This document shows positions 8,290 through 21,383 of a DNA stretch of 64,000 nt, in pieces; position 1 is the first letter of the stretch, and every line of letters begins with the position of its first letter. The DNA is taken from NCBI GenBank assembly GCA_903905455.1, contig CAIVGN010000075.1:16502-80501 (forward strand), read 5' to 3'. This DNA is from an uncultured Archangium sp. Its GTDB lineage: Bacteria; Myxococcota; Myxococcia; Myxococcales; Myxococcaceae. A program made the translations under genes and the position numbers. The notes beneath the pieces are model-generated. The model was not told where the DNA came from and made no database searches. It worked only from the letters and a program-made list of their open reading frames with translations.

Positions 8290-10200
8290 TCAGGTCGCCG
8301 CATCCTCGAGGGAGGCCGCGCGCACCTCGTCGTCGGGGTCGTCTTCGTCGATCTCGGCCTTCAGGGGCTGGTGCAGGAAGGCGTGAATGCGTTCGGCCAC
8401 CGACGGCCCGATGGACTCCACGCGGGAGATCTCCTCGACCGAGGCCTCCTTGACGCGCTTGAGGCTCCCGAAGTGCGTCAGCAGCGCCGTCCGGCGGGTC
8501 TCCCCCACCCCCGGGACCGCGTCGAGCTGGGACTGGAGCCCCCGGCGGCGCGAGAGCTTGCGCTGGTAGGTGATGGCGAAGCGGTGGGCCTCGTCTCGCA
8601 GCCGGGTCAGCGCGAAGAGCTCCGGCGAGGTCTGCGGCAGGACGATGGGGTCCTTGCGGTCGACGAGGAACACCCGCTCCGGGCTGCGCTTGACCTGCTC
8701 GTCAGGGAACGGCACGTCGAGGTCACGGCTCTTGGCGAGGGCCACCAGGTCCACCCCTTCGACCCCGAGGTCCTTCATCGCGGCCCAGGCGGCTGCGAGC
8801 TGGCCCTTGCCGCCGTCGATGACGATCAGGTCGGGCAGGTCGCCCTCCTCGAGCCCGCGGCGGAACCGGCGGGTGAGGATCTCGTGCATCGAGGCGAAGT
8901 CGTCGTTCTGGGTGACGGTCTTGAGCTTGTAGCGGCGGTAGTTCGCGGTGTCGGCCTCGGTGTCGAGGCTCGCGACCTGCGAGGCGACGATCGAGGTGCC
9001 CTGCGAGTGCGAGATGTCGAAGCACTCCATGCGGTGCGGCAGCTTCGCCAGGTGCAGGCGATCCTTGAGGCGCTCGAGCACCTGCTCGACCTCTTCGCGG
9101 GTGCGGGTGCGCTCGCTGAAGGCGCGCTCGGCGTTGCGGGCGGCGAGCGCGAGCAGCTCGACCTTGTCGCCCCGCTGGGGCACCACCACCCGCACCTTCT
9201 CGCCCTTCTGCTCGGAGAGCAGCTCGGCCAGGGCGTCGGTCTCGCCGGAGGTCGCCGGCAGGAGCACCTCGCGGGGCACGAAGTTCTCGTCCGCGTAGTA
9301 CTGGTTGACCAGCGAGGTGATGAGCTCGTCGTCGGGGAAGTCGCTCGTCGAGTGCAGCGGGCGGCCCCCGGTGATGCGGCCTCCGCGCACGAAGAGGATG
9401 TAGATGCACAGGCGATCGGCCTCGCGGAAGAGGCCGAAGACGTCCTGGTCGATGGTGTCCGTGGTGGCGACGGTCTGGCGCTCGAGGCTGCGCTCCAGGG
9501 CGATGATCTGGTCTCGCAGCCGGGCCGCGTCTTCGAACTCCAGCTTCTTGGCGGCGCCCTTCATGCGCTCGCGCAACTGCTCCATCAACGGCCCGCTGCG
9601 GCCCTCGAGGAAGAGGATCACCGCGTCGACGTTGCGCCGGTACTCGTCGACCGGCACCGGGGCCACGCACGGCGCGGGGCAGCGGCCGATCTGGTGCAGC
9701 AGGCAGGGGCGCTTGCGGGTCTCGAGCACGTGGTCGGTGCAGGTGCGCAGCTGGAAGAAGCGGTTGACCACGCGCAGCGTCTCGCGAATCGACGAGGCGC
9801 TCGAGTAGGGCCCAAAGTAGCGCGCCCCGTCGCGGCGGGTGCGGCGCACGGTCTCCAGGCGCGGGTACTGGTGCGAGGTGTCGAAGCGGATGCAGAGGTA
9901 CTGCTTGTCGTCGCGGAGCTGGACGTTGAAGCGCGGGCGGTGCTTCTTGATCAGCTCGTTCTCGAGGAGCAGCGCCTCCTTTTCGGTGCGCACGACGACG
10001 GTCTCGATGTCCACGAGCACGCGGTCGAGCAGTTGCACGAAGGCCCGCGAATCGGACGAGCCGCGGTTGAAGTAGCTGCGAACGCGGTTGCGGAGGTTGA
10101 CCGCCTTGCCGACGTAGATGATCCGGTCGGAGCGGTCCTTCATCAGGTACACGCCCGGCTGGTTGGGGAGCGCGTCGAGCTTGTCCTGGAGGATCGTCAC
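8290..10200 (-). CDS. uvrC: Excinuclease ABC subunit C
   Basis: A 636-residue UvrC. It has an N-terminal GIY-YIG nuclease domain (GVYLMKD, then IIYVGKA) that makes the 3' incision, and a Cys-rich segment ([15 protein letters not shown]). These are followed by a UVR helix pair (about residue 200) that binds UvrB, the RNase-H-like 5' nuclease core ([16 protein letters not shown]), and C-terminal helix-hairpin-helix motifs ([22 protein letters not shown]). The GTG at 10200 is preferred: codons upstream of it are part of a dispersed repeat, and UvrC proteins normally start close to this GVYLMKD motif. The repeat itself supplies the GGGAGG upstream of the start. uvrB lies 470 bases upstream on the same strand, separated by a DUF559 gene in the opposite direction. 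Confidence 0.97.
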   Translation of the reverse strand: MTILQDKLDALPNQPGVYLMKDRSDRIIYVGKAVNLRNRVRSYFNRGSSDSRAFVQLLDRVLVDIETVVVRTEKEALLLENELIKKHRPRFNVQLRDDKQYLCIRFDTSHQYPRLETVRRTRRDGARYFGPYSSASSIRETLRVVNRFFQLRTCTDHVLETRKRPCLLHQIGRCPAPCVAPVPVDEYRRNVDAVILFLEGRSGPLMEQLRERMKGAAKKLEFEDAARLRDQIIALERSLERQTVATTDTIDQDVFGLFREADRLCIYILFVRGGRITGGRPLHSTSDFPDDELITSLVNQYYADENFVPREVLLPATSGETDALAELLSEQKGEKVRVVVPQRGDKVELLALAARNAERAFSERTRTREEVEQVLERLKDRLHLAKLPHRMECFDISHSQGTSIVASQVASLDTEADTANYRRYKLKTVTQNDDFASMHEILTRRFRRGLEEGDLPDLIVIDGGKGQLAAAWAAMKDLGVEGVDLVALAKSRDLDVPFPDEQVKRSPERVFLVDRKDPIVLPQTSPELFALTRLRDEAHRFAITYQRKLSRRRGLQSQLDAVPGVGETRRTALLTHFGSLKRVKEASVEEISRVESIGPSVAERIHAFLHQPLKAEIDEDDPDDEVRAASLEDAAT

Positions 10201-10203
10201 GGA

Positions 10204-10252
10204 GCCTCCCTCGCCCTGCGCCAGCGGGGAGAGGGCCGGGGTGAGGGGCCGC
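10204..10252 (+). repeat. Dispersed palindromic repeat, copy 1
   Basis: This is one of four near-identical copies of a ~47-bp element whose core reads CTCCCTCGCCCTGCG, then AGCGGGGAGAGGG, then GGGGTGAGGGG. The CCCTC/GAGGG arms are imperfectly self-complementary. Here it abuts the uvrC start and provides its ribosome site. Copy 2 (10624-10672) is inverted relative to it, so the two flank the DUF559 gene. Confidence 0.85.
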
Positions 10253-10283
10253 ACAGGCACACCGCCTGCAAACGCCCTCGCCG

Positions 10284-10672
10284 GTGCGCGCTCACCGACT
10301 GAACATCAAGCAATCCCGGGAACTTCGACGAAACCAGACGGACGCCGAGCGCACGCTGTGGACGGTGCTGCGGACCCGGCCCTCGGGGTTCAAGTTCCGC
10401 CGCCAACACCCCATCGGGCCGTGGATCCCGGACTTCGTGTGCCCGGAGGCGCGCCTGATCATCGAACTCGACGGCGGCGGGCACGCAGAGCCGGCCGTGC
10501 GTGCGCGCGATCGGGTCCGGCAATTGTGGCTCGAGAATCACGAGTGGACGGTTCTCCGGTTTTGGAATGTCGAGGTGTGGTTCGAGCTCGAGGGAGTCTT
10601 GGAGGTCATCTACCGCGCATTGCCCTGCGGCCCCTCACCCCAACCCTCTCCCCGCTGCGCAGGGCGAGGGAG

Positions 10673-10676
<4 letters not shown>
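10284..10676 (+). CDS. DUF559 (PD-(D/E)XK-type) endonuclease-like protein
   Basis: A 130-residue protein of the DUF559 family, related to very-short-patch-repair endonucleases. The core residues are present: PDF (Asp50) and IIELDG (Glu61, Asp63) form the PD-(D/E)XK-like site, followed by [12 protein letters not shown] and VLRFWN. The likely start is GTG 10284. The last 17 residues are encoded by repeat copy 2 and are not part of the domain, so an ancestral stop was probably overrun. It lies between uvrC and uvrB on the opposite strand, flanked by inverted repeats, like a small mobile unit dropped into a repair-gene intergenic space. Nuclease activity and mobility are inference. Confidence 0.85.
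10624..10672 (-). repeat. Dispersed palindromic repeat, copy 2 (inverted)
   Basis: This is the reverse complement of copy 1, with one base missing and two substitutions over 47 bases. It encodes the C-terminal tail of the DUF559 protein and ends at the uvrB stop codon, so it also forms the uvrB 3' flank, where its stem could act as a transcription stop. Confidence 0.85.
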
Positions 10677-12763
<2,087 letters not shown>

Positions 12764-12807
12764 GGGGGGCACTTTTAACGCCCCTGGTGACAGCCGGCTG
12801 TCAGCAT

Positions 12808-14412
12808 TCAGCGGGTCAGTGACTTCTTCCGCGCCGCCTCGAACTCGTCGCCCTTCGTCCAAACCGGCATGGCAGGGGCGTTGGCGACGGCGAGGCCCAG
12901 CTCGAGGAACAGCCGGACGTCCTCCACGGCCCCGGAGAGGTCCCAGTCATCGCGGACCTCATCGGACGGCTGGTGGTAGTGCGTCGCCTCCCACTTCTCG
13001 CGCTGGGCGCGGCCCCACCCTTCCGGGCGGCCGATGAAGTCCTGGCCGCTGGAGAAGTAGGCCGAGGGCACGCCGTGCTTCGCGAAGTTGAACTGGTCCG
13101 AGCGGTAGAAGAACCCGCGGTCCGACAGGGCGTCGGGCTTCACGGTGCGGCCCTGGGCGTGCGCCAGCTCGACGATCAGCGCGTCGAGCGACGACTTCCC
13201 CAGGCCGATCACGCTCACGTCGCGGGTGCGGCCCCAGACGTTGAGCCCGTCGATGTTGAGATCGGCGGCGATGCGGCCCTCGGGAACCGGCAGGTGCTCG
13301 ACGAGGTACTGCGAGCCCAGCAGGCCCTGCTCCTCGGCGGCCACGGCGGCGAAGAGCACGCTGCGGCGCGGCGCCTTCGGCAGCGCGCTCATGAAGCGGG
13401 CGATGGCCAGCATCGAGGCGACCCCCGACGCGTTGTCCACCGCGCCGTTGTAGATGACGTCTTCGCCCGGCGCCCCGCCCTGCCGCTTGCCGAGGTGATC
13501 GTGGTGCGCGGTGAACACCACCACCTCCTGCCGCAGCGTGGGGTCGGAGCCCCGCAGCAGCCCCAGCACGTTGCCGGTGGTCTTCTTCGCCACCACGCTC
13601 GGGAACGAGGTCGAGAGCGTGACCCCCAGCGGTACCGGGGTGAACTTGCGCGACGAAGCCGCGGCGCGCAGCGCGTCGAAATCCTTCCCGGTCAGCGCCA
13701 TCACCTGGCGCGTGGCCAGCTCGGTGAGCCAGCCCTTGAGCTCCAGCGTGGGCCCGGGGCCGAGGGGCAGCTCGAACTGCTCCCCCGTCCACGAGGTCTG
13801 CACCACCGTCCACGGGTACCCCGCCGAGGGCGTGGTGTGAATGATGAGGCACCCCGCGGCGCCGAGCTGGCGCGCCTGCTCGTACTTGTAGTCCCACCGG
13901 CCGTACCAGAGCCGCGCGCGGCCCGCGAAGAGCGAGGGGTCGTCTTCGGGGTCGTTGTTCATCACCACCAGCACCTTCCCCTTGAGATCGACGCCCTTGA
14001 AGTCGTCCCACTGGTACTCGGGCGCGCGGATGCCGTAACCGACGAACACCAGCTCGGCGCGCTCGAGCGAGGTGTCGCGGCGCTGGTGGCCCGCGAGGGC
14101 GATGAAGTCGTCCTTGAACTTGAGGCGCAGCGCGCCCGAGGGCGCCTGTACGGTGAGCGTCTCGGGGTGGCCGGTCACGCCGACCAGCTCCACCGGCTGC
14201 ACCCACCCGCCATCGGGCGCCCCGGGTTCGAGCCCGAGCGCCTCGAACTGCGTGGCGAGGTACTGCTGCGTGAGCCGGTCGCCCTCGGACGCCGGGCCGC
14301 GGCCCTCGAGGAGATCCGAAGCCAGGAAGCGCATGTGCCCCATCAGCTCCGGCGCCTCGATGGGCTTCACGGCTGGAGCAGCCGCGAGGAGAACACACAC
14401 GACGGGCAGCAT
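12808..14412 (-). CDS. M28-family zinc aminopeptidase with PA domain
   Basis: A 534-residue exported peptidase. An N-terminal signal peptide ([13 protein letters not shown]) is followed by a PA-domain insertion around residues 120-260 and then the M28 catalytic core. Zinc ligands are visible: His303 and Asp305 in AHHDH, Asp in GAVDNASG, the Glu-Glu pair in [10 protein letters not shown], an Asp in ADLNIDGLN, and a C-terminal His in THYHQPSDE. The family removes N-terminal residues from peptides, so a role in extracellular or periplasmic peptide use is likely. It is seven bases downstream of cysS on the same strand and may share its transcript. Whether it is released or periplasmic cannot be told. 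Confidence 0.92.
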   Translation of the reverse strand: MLPVVCVLLAAAPAVKPIEAPELMGHMRFLASDLLEGRGPASEGDRLTQQYLATQFEALGLEPGAPDGGWVQPVELVGVTGHPETLTVQAPSGALRLKFKDDFIALAGHQRRDTSLERAELVFVGYGIRAPEYQWDDFKGVDLKGKVLVVMNNDPEDDPSLFAGRARLWYGRWDYKYEQARQLGAAGCLIIHTTPSAGYPWTVVQTSWTGEQFELPLGPGPTLELKGWLTELATRQVMALTGKDFDALRAAASSRKFTPVPLGVTLSTSFPSVVAKKTTGNVLGLLRGSDPTLRQEVVVFTAHHDHLGKRQGGAPGEDVIYNGAVDNASGVASMLAIARFMSALPKAPRRSVLFAAVAAEEQGLLGSQYLVEHLPVPEGRIAADLNIDGLNVWGRTRDVSVIGLGKSSLDALIVELAHAQGRTVKPDALSDRGFFYRSDQFNFAKHGVPSAYFSSGQDFIGRPEGWGRAQREKWEATHYHQPSDEVRDDWDLSGAVEDVRLFLELGLAVANAPAMPVWTKGDEFEAARKKSLTR

Positions 14413-14418
14413 GGCGCC

Positions 14419-15900
<1,482 letters not shown>

Positions 15901-15987
15901 GGCTGGGGGCACTTTACCCACAGGCAACCATTGGTGTCAGATGTGCGATACTTCGACACTTTCAGTCGGCCTAAAAGGAGTGCCTGC

Positions 15988-17574
15988 ATGCCCCCCAACC
16001 CCAAGCGACCCCACGGTGGTGGGGAGCCCGTGACGGACGAGCAGGTCTTGCAGGTCGATGACCCCCGGCCTCAGCGGGTGGCGCAGCTCTCCAGCAGCAG
16101 CACCGGGGGACGGCGCGCGGTGAAGAAGGTCGAAGAGCACATTCCCACGTCCATTTTCGATACCGAGGCAGACCAGGAAATGCAGGCTGAGTACGGCGTC
16201 CAGGGTGCAGAACAAAAGCCGGCGTTCCTCTACGTGGAGCGCGGGCCGGGCGCGGGACAGCTCCTCGAGGTGAAGCAGGGAGCGGTCGTGGTCGGCCGGG
16301 CGTCGGTCAGCGATCTGAGGCTGCAGCACCCCTCGATCTCCCGGCGCCACACGCAGATCAAGCGCGTCGGGGAGCAGTTCTTCGTCAAGGACCTGGGCTC
16401 CCAGAACGGGACCTTCGTCAACAAGCAGCGCATCGAGACCGAGGTCGAGGTCAAGCCCGGGGACTCCATCGCCATGGGCAACGCGCTGCTGCGGCTGCGC
16501 GGGCCGCTGGCCAAGGGCGAGAAGCTCCCCACCGACGCGCTGCCTCCGGCGGCCGAGCTGCCGAAGATCGCCAAGGCGGAGAAGGCCGAGAAGGCCAACA
16601 AGTCGCGCATCAGCACCGCCGTCGTCGCGCGCCCCTCGGGGCCGCTGGTCGCGACGCCGGCCCCCAGCACCACCGCCCTCAAGATCGCGGTCTTCGCCGG
16701 CGCCGTGGGCTTCAGCCTCGCCGGCGTGCTCGCCTTCGCGCTGGTCAAGACGATGTCCGGCGACAAGCAGGCCTCGCCGACCACGGTGGCCGGCGGCAGC
16801 GCCGACAAGGCGGACAAGTCCAGGCTCATCGACGATGCCATCAAGCGGAAGATGGCCGAGCAGCCGGTGGCCCGGGCCGACGCCCCCAACGAGGAGATGG
16901 TCGAGGCCGACGACTCGGTGACGGTCAAGGAACAGGCGAAGGCCCCCAGCGTGGTGCGCGCGCCGATGATCACCACCACCCGGCCCGCGGCGGCCCCCAA
17001 GAAGGTCGCGACGGCCAGGCCGGCGCCCGAGGAGACCGAAGAAGAGCCGGCGGCGAAGTCGGCCGGGGGCAACAAGCGGTCCCAGATCCTCGCGGCCTAC
17101 GAGAAGGGCAACGCCGAGGCGTCGCTCGAGGCGGCCAAGAAGGCCGGCGACAAGGAACTGAGCGACAAGCTCTCGCGCTTCATCGCCGCCTACGACGCCG
17201 CCAACGACGCGATGCTGTCGAACAACGGCAGCGCGGCCATCGCCAACTTCCAGAAGGCGCTGGCCCTCGACGAGGGGCTCTCCAGCGGCTGGGGCAAGTA
17301 CGGCGCGGAGATCCGCCGGCAGCTCTCGAACCTCTACGTGCTGGTGGGCCTGCAGTTCGTGAGCAACGGCGACCCCGAGAAGGCCAAGGCGGCGTTCCAG
17401 GGCGCGCTCAAGCACGACCCGAACAACGCCCGCGCCAAGGCCCAGCTCACCAAGCTCGGCGCCGAGGCGCCCAAGTCGGCGGCCGACGCCTTCGGGGACG
17501 AGGCCACCCCGGTGAAGAAGGCCCCCGCGAAGAAGGCGCCGGCCAAGTCCATCGACGACGCCTTCGGCGACTGA
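15988..17574 (+). CDS. FHA-domain membrane protein with TPR-like C-terminus
   Basis: A 528-residue protein beginning at ATG 15988 with a strong AAAAGGAG ribosome site seven bases upstream. A low-complexity N-terminus is followed by a forkhead-associated domain at about residues 80-175 with its phosphothreonine-reading motifs (VGRAS, SISRRH, SQNGTFVN). A Lys/Ala/Pro-rich linker, one transmembrane helix (about residues 230-255), a second linker, and a TPR-like helical region at about 370-490 follow. The tail is Lys/Ala-rich. It probably reads phosphorylation by one of the many myxobacterial Ser/Thr kinases on the cytoplasmic side and scaffolds partners across the membrane; partners are unknown. 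Transcribed divergently from cysS. Confidence 0.9.
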   Translation: MPPNPKRPHGGGEPVTDEQVLQVDDPRPQRVAQLSSSSTGGRRAVKKVEEHIPTSIFDTEADQEMQAEYGVQGAEQKPAFLYVERGPGAGQLLEVKQGAVVVGRASVSDLRLQHPSISRRHTQIKRVGEQFFVKDLGSQNGTFVNKQRIETEVEVKPGDSIAMGNALLRLRGPLAKGEKLPTDALPPAAELPKIAKAEKAEKANKSRISTAVVARPSGPLVATPAPSTTALKIAVFAGAVGFSLAGVLAFALVKTMSGDKQASPTTVAGGSADKADKSRLIDDAIKRKMAEQPVARADAPNEEMVEADDSVTVKEQAKAPSVVRAPMITTTRPAAAPKKVATARPAPEETEEEPAAKSAGGNKRSQILAAYEKGNAEASLEAAKKAGDKELSDKLSRFIAAYDAANDAMLSNNGSAAIANFQKALALDEGLSSGWGKYGAEIRRQLSNLYVLVGLQFVSNGDPEKAKAAFQGALKHDPNNARAKAQLTKLGAEAPKSAADAFGDEATPVKKAPAKKAPAKSIDDAFGD

Positions 17575-18228
17575 TCAGCGCCGGCGCTTGAGGGTCAAGC
17601 CGCGGGCGAACAACCACCCGTTCACCGCGGCGAAGAGCAGCACGAACGAGAACATCGAGACGGTGCCGAAGTCCTTCCCCGGCGGTTGCTCGGCCAGGAG
17701 GATCCACTCGGGCTTCACCCCGCTCCAGGTCTCGTACTCGCGGAAGACGTCCTCGTAGCGCTCGCCCTCGGCCCGGGAGAGCAGGCGGCCGCGCGCGAAG
17801 AAGGGGTTCTGCCGGGGCTGGGGCCGCTTGCCGTCGGGCAGGCGCCGGGTCTCGTCTTCGAAGGTGACGCGCTTGACCAGCACGTTGGTGTCGGTGAGCC
17901 CGAGCACCACGAAGCTGCCTTCCTTCTCTTCGACGTACCAGCCGCGCACCGTGGGCACGCCGTGCACCTGGGCGTAGCGGTTCGAGAGGGCACGATCGAC
18001 GTGGTAGGCGCCCTCGGCCCCGAGCTCGATGGGGTCCTGGGAGGAGAAGAAGTACGTGGTGTCGGCGCGCATCCACCAGGCGAGCGCGAGGCCCGCCAGC
18101 AGGGCCACCAGGGCCACGGGGGGCAGCACGCCCACCCCGGGCCGCTCGAGGTTGCGCTCCAGCTGGGCGATGAGCTGCTCCTGCTCGGCGCGGGCTTCGC
18201 TTGCGGGCTGCTTCGGATCTTCGGCCAT
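17575..18228 (-). CDS. Two-helix membrane protein of unknown function
   Basis: A 217-residue protein with a hydrophilic N-terminus, a transmembrane helix at about residues 37-53 (VALVALLAGLALAWWM), a soluble, probably periplasmic domain of about 125 residues, and a second transmembrane helix near the C-terminus ending in a basic tail (LKRRR). No family is recognised. It lies immediately downstream of the cdnL terminator, so it needs its own promoter or readthrough. Its stop abuts the FHA-gene stop head to head. Confidence 0.75.
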   Translation of the reverse strand: MAEDPKQPASEARAEQEQLIAQLERNLERPGVGVLPPVALVALLAGLALAWWMRADTTYFFSSQDPIELGAEGAYHVDRALSNRYAQVHGVPTVRGWYVEEKEGSFVVLGLTDTNVLVKRVTFEDETRRLPDGKRPQPRQNPFFARGRLLSRAEGERYEDVFREYETWSGVKPEWILLAEQPPGKDFGTVSMFSFVLLFAAVNGWLFARGLTLKRRR

Positions 18229-18235
18229 GGGCATG

Positions 18236-18270
18236 AAAAACCCCGGCCGCGTACGGAACGCAACCGGGGC
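18236..18270 (-). terminator. Rho-independent terminator of cdnL
   Basis: On the minus strand, CCCCGG (+ strand 18241-18246) and CCGGGG (18264-18269) form the outer stem; GCGT/ACGC form an inner stem around a five-base loop. The hairpin is followed directly by TTTTT (+ strand A-run 18236-18240). It lies 28 bases past the cdnL stop and is the clearest intrinsic terminator in the window. Confidence 0.85.
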
Positions 18271-18297
18271 CTCAATGAGAAGTTCAGCGCTTGAAAC

Positions 18298-18864
18298 TCA
18301 CTCCACGAGCTTCTTGGGTTCTTCCTTCTTCTTCTTCTCGGGCTTCTCCGGCATCTCCGACATCTTGGGAGGGTTCTCCGGGATGTTGAAGATCTTCTTC
18401 AGGTCGTTCTCGATGTCCTGCTCGGTGACGCCCTTGGCGAAGGCCAGCTCCTTGATGAGCAGCGACCGCGCGGTGTCGAGCATCTTGCGCTCGCCGAACG
18501 AGAGGTCCTTGTCACCCTTGAGCAGGTAGAGGTCGCGGAGCACTTCGGCGATCTCGAACACGGAGCCCGTCTTGATCTTCTCCATGTATTCCCGGTAGCG
18601 CCGGTTCCACGTGGTGGAGTCGACCGAGATGTCCTTCTCCTTGAGGATTGCGTACACCTGACGCACGTCGTCCTCGGAGATGATCTCGCGCAGCCCGACC
18701 TGGCCGATCTTGTTGATGGGGATGAGGAAGCGCCCGCCGTTCTTCTCGAGCATCTTGAGCACGTAGAACGATTGCCGCTGACCGGCGACCTCCGTGTGCT
18801 CGATACCCACCACCTCGCCCACGCCGTGCCCCGGATAGACCGCCTTGTCGCCTGGCTTGAACAT
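18298..18864 (-). CDS. cdnL: CarD/CdnL-family RNA-polymerase-binding transcription regulator
   Basis: A 188-residue CdnL. The N-terminal RNA-polymerase-interaction domain (FKPGDKAVYPGHGVGEVVGIE) binds the beta subunit. The helical C-terminal domain (STTWNRRYREYMEKIKTGS, then LSFGERKMLDTARSLL) contacts DNA at the -10 upstream edge. The family stabilises open complexes, notably at rRNA promoters, and CdnL is essential in Myxococcus. The core is extremely similar to the myxobacterial protein, but a Lys/Glu/Pro-rich extension of about 25 residues follows the usual end. ATG 18864 has GAGG about five bases upstream; two other start codons lie in the same run. The gene is monocistronic, ending in a clear terminator. 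Confidence 0.95.
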   Translation of the reverse strand: MFKPGDKAVYPGHGVGEVVGIEHTEVAGQRQSFYVLKMLEKNGGRFLIPINKIGQVGLREIISEDDVRQVYAILKEKDISVDSTTWNRRYREYMEKIKTGSVFEIAEVLRDLYLLKGDKDLSFGERKMLDTARSLLIKELAFAKGVTEQDIENDLKKIFNIPENPPKMSEMPEKPEKKKKEEPKKLVE

Positions 18865-18995
18865 CATCACCTCGAACTACGCGTGAAAACGCGCGCCATG
18901 CCTGTCATGACGCGTGAAGTCAACATGTTTAACACATCTCCCCCTTGACTACAACCGCGCACCTTGTCCACGCTTCGGCCGCGCGGAGGTGGGCG
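18865..18995. promoter_or_regulatory. Divergent promoter region between cdnL and comEC
   Basis: This 131-base gap must carry both promoters. TTGACT -35-like hexamers occur on each strand (plus strand 18945-18950; minus strand 18923-18918), but no convincing -10 partner is seen for either. The AT-rich stretch around 18918-18937, including CAACATGTTTAAC, stands out from the surrounding G+C. Confidence 0.3.
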
Positions 18996-21383
18996 ATGGG
19001 GTGGTCGTGGTGGGCGCTGGGCAACCGTCCGGCGGCGTTTCCGGTGGTGTCGTGTCTGGTGGGCGCGGTCGTGGGGCCGCTCGCCGACGTTCCTGCGAAG
19101 GCGTGGCTGCTGCTGGCCCTGGGGCTGCTCGCCGTGGCGTGGCTGCGCGCCGCGAAGCTGGGAGCGGTCTTCCTCGGGTTGCTGGCCTCGGCCGCGGTGG
19201 GCGCCGGCCTGGCGGAGCTCACGCTCGAGGTTCCGCTGCCTCCGCTGGGCGAGCGGGTGCAGGTCGACGGCGTGGTGGAGCGCGTGGGGGCCCACGGCTT
19301 CACCCTCGACGTCACGCGACTCGACGGGCGGTCCACCCGGTTCCGGGCGGCGCTGTCGGGTGAGGGGCCTGCGCTGCTCGAGGGCCAGGTGGTGCGCGCC
19401 GAGGTGCGCTTCAAGCCCCTGGGCGACGCGGCCAACCCGGGCGAGTGGAGCCGCAGCGAGTGGGCCTGGCGCCGCGGCCAACCGGTGACCGGCAGCTTCA
19501 GCGGCTCGCGGGTGGTGGTGCTGAGCGCCGCGCCGGCCTGGCGACGCTGGCTCGCCGGGGAGCACGAGGCGTTGAGCCGCGACACGCACGCGCTGACCTT
19601 CGACGACTCGGCGGCGGCGCTGCTGCTGACCCTCGCGGCAGGGGCGCGGGCGGAGCTCGACGACGCGCTGGAGGACGCCTTCGCGAAGAGCGGGCTGGCG
19701 CACGTGCTGTCGGTCAGCGGACTCCACGTGGCGGTGCTGGCCTTCACCGTCTTCGCGGCGCTGCGCTGGGCGCTCTCACGGCGCATGCGCCCGGCCTTTC
19801 GCCGCGTCGACCCGCGAGGCCTGGCGGCGCCCCTCGCGCTGCCCATCGTCTGGGCCTACGTGCTGTTCACCGGGTGGCAGGGCCCGGCGGTGCGCTCGGC
19901 GGTGATGTGCTCGCTGGTGCTCGGCGCGTGGGTGCTGCGGCGGCGCAGCGACCCGCTCAACGCGTTGGCGGTGGCGGCGCTGGCAATGCTCGTGCTCGAC
20001 CCGGCCGCGCCCTTCGATCTCTCGGTGCAGCTCTCGTTCTGCGCGGTGCTCGCGCTGGTGCTGCTCACCCCGACGCTGCGCAAGGCCATTCCCCTCGCGC
20101 CGCCCTCCCCCGCCACCCAGGAGGGACTGCGGCTGCGCCTCGCGCGCTGGCAGGAGGCCGCGGTGCAGACCTTCTGCGCCAGCCTCGCGGTAACCCTGGC
20201 GTCGGGGCCGCTGGTGCTGGCGGCGTTCCAGCGCGTGAGCCTCGCGGGGCTGGTCTCGAACGTGGTCACCCTGCCCCTCTCGGGCGTGCTCACCCTGGTG
20301 GCGGCCTCGGGCGCGGCGCTGCACGTGGCGTGGAGCCCCGCGGCGGTACCGGTGCTGTGGGCCGGGGTGCAGCTCTCGCGGCTCTTCGTGTTCATCGCGC
20401 AGACCTTCGCCGAAGTGCCCGGGGCGACCGCGCAGCTCCCGGCAGCGAGTTGGGGCGTGATGCTCACCTGGTGGCTCGGGTTGGGGGCCGTGGTGTTCCT
20501 GCGCGGGCGGTGGCGGTGGCTCGCGCTGGCCGCGCCGGCGGCGCTCGCGGTGCACCTGGTGGGCCCGGGGACGACGACCGAGGGGCTGCGGGTGACCTTC
20601 CTCGCCGTGGGCCAGGGCGACGCGGTGGTCTTGAGTTCGCGCGGGCACCACGCGCTGATCGACGGCGGCGGCGTTCCCCAGGGGCACGACACCGGCCGGC
20701 GCTTCGTCCTCCCCTTCCTGCGGCAGTCGCGCATCGCCTCGCTCGACCTCGCGGTGCTCTCGCACGCGCACCCGGATCACGCGCTGGGGCTGATCACCGC
20801 CCTCGAGGAGATGCGCACCGCCCGGCTCTGGCTCCCGGCCGACGTGGGCGACGGCCCCATCGTGCAGGACCTCCTGGCGGCGGCCTCGGAGGCGCAGGTC
20901 GAGGAGAAGGAAGCGGGCGACGAGGGGCTGGCCCTGGGCGAGGCGCAGCTCACGGTGCTGGGGCCTCCGGTCGATCGGAGCCAGCTCGCAGGCGAGAACG
21001 ATCGGTCGATCGTCCTGCTGGTGCGCCACGGGGCGGTGACCTTCCTGCTCACCGGCGACGTGGAGGCCGCGGCCGAGGCGTCGCTGGACCCCGGGCCGGT
21101 CACGGTGCTCAAGGCCCCGCACCACGGCAGCGACACCAGCTCCACCGCGGACTTCGTCGAGCGCACGCGGCCCCGGCACGTGGTGTTCTGCGTGGGGCGG
21201 AGGAACCGCTTCGACTTCCCCCGGCCCGACGTGGTGCGCCGGTGGGACCGGGTCGGCGCGCGGTGTCACCGCACCGACGTCGACGGGGCGATCACCTTCG
21301 TCAGCGACGGGCACGACGTGGAGGTCGAGACCTTCAGCCCGCCGGCCGAGCGGCGGGCGCGACGCACCGTCAGGGCTGAATGA
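18996..21383 (+). CDS. comEC: ComEC/Rec2-family DNA-uptake channel protein
   Basis: A 795-residue polytopic membrane protein. The N-terminal part carries DUF4131-like membrane helices and an OB-like soluble domain (RVQVDGVVERVG). The Competence core follows, with the conserved SGLHVAVLA segment (about residue 250) and several helices. The C-terminal metallo-beta-lactamase domain has LAVGQGDAVV and the metal motif SHAHPDH, followed by HHGSDTSS. ComEC carries single-stranded DNA across the inner membrane during transformation, and the C-terminal domain is thought to degrade the non-entering strand. ATG 18996 has GGAGG six bases upstream and is preferred over a TTG 51 bases earlier. The 3' end overlaps the convergent exonuclease-like gene by 14 bases. 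Confidence 0.93.
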   Translation: MGWSWWALGNRPAAFPVVSCLVGAVVGPLADVPAKAWLLLALGLLAVAWLRAAKLGAVFLGLLASAAVGAGLAELTLEVPLPPLGERVQVDGVVERVGAHGFTLDVTRLDGRSTRFRAALSGEGPALLEGQVVRAEVRFKPLGDAANPGEWSRSEWAWRRGQPVTGSFSGSRVVVLSAAPAWRRWLAGEHEALSRDTHALTFDDSAAALLLTLAAGARAELDDALEDAFAKSGLAHVLSVSGLHVAVLAFTVFAALRWALSRRMRPAFRRVDPRGLAAPLALPIVWAYVLFTGWQGPAVRSAVMCSLVLGAWVLRRRSDPLNALAVAALAMLVLDPAAPFDLSVQLSFCAVLALVLLTPTLRKAIPLAPPSPATQEGLRLRLARWQEAAVQTFCASLAVTLASGPLVLAAFQRVSLAGLVSNVVTLPLSGVLTLVAASGAALHVAWSPAAVPVLWAGVQLSRLFVFIAQTFAEVPGATAQLPAASWGVMLTWWLGLGAVVFLRGRWRWLALAAPAALAVHLVGPGTTTEGLRVTFLAVGQGDAVVLSSRGHHALIDGGGVPQGHDTGRRFVLPFLRQSRIASLDLAVLSHAHPDHALGLITALEEMRTARLWLPADVGDGPIVQDLLAAASEAQVEEKEAGDEGLALGEAQLTVLGPPVDRSQLAGENDRSIVLLVRHGAVTFLLTGDVEAAAEASLDPGPVTVLKAPHHGSDTSSTADFVERTRPRHVVFCVGRRNRFDFPRPDVVRRWDRVGARCHRTDVDGAITFVSDGHDVEVETFSPPAERRARRTVRAE

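Noticed and set aside
7735..10302. 855-codon plus-strand frame over uvrC
   Set aside because: No domain signature; UvrC on the other strand is complete and certain.
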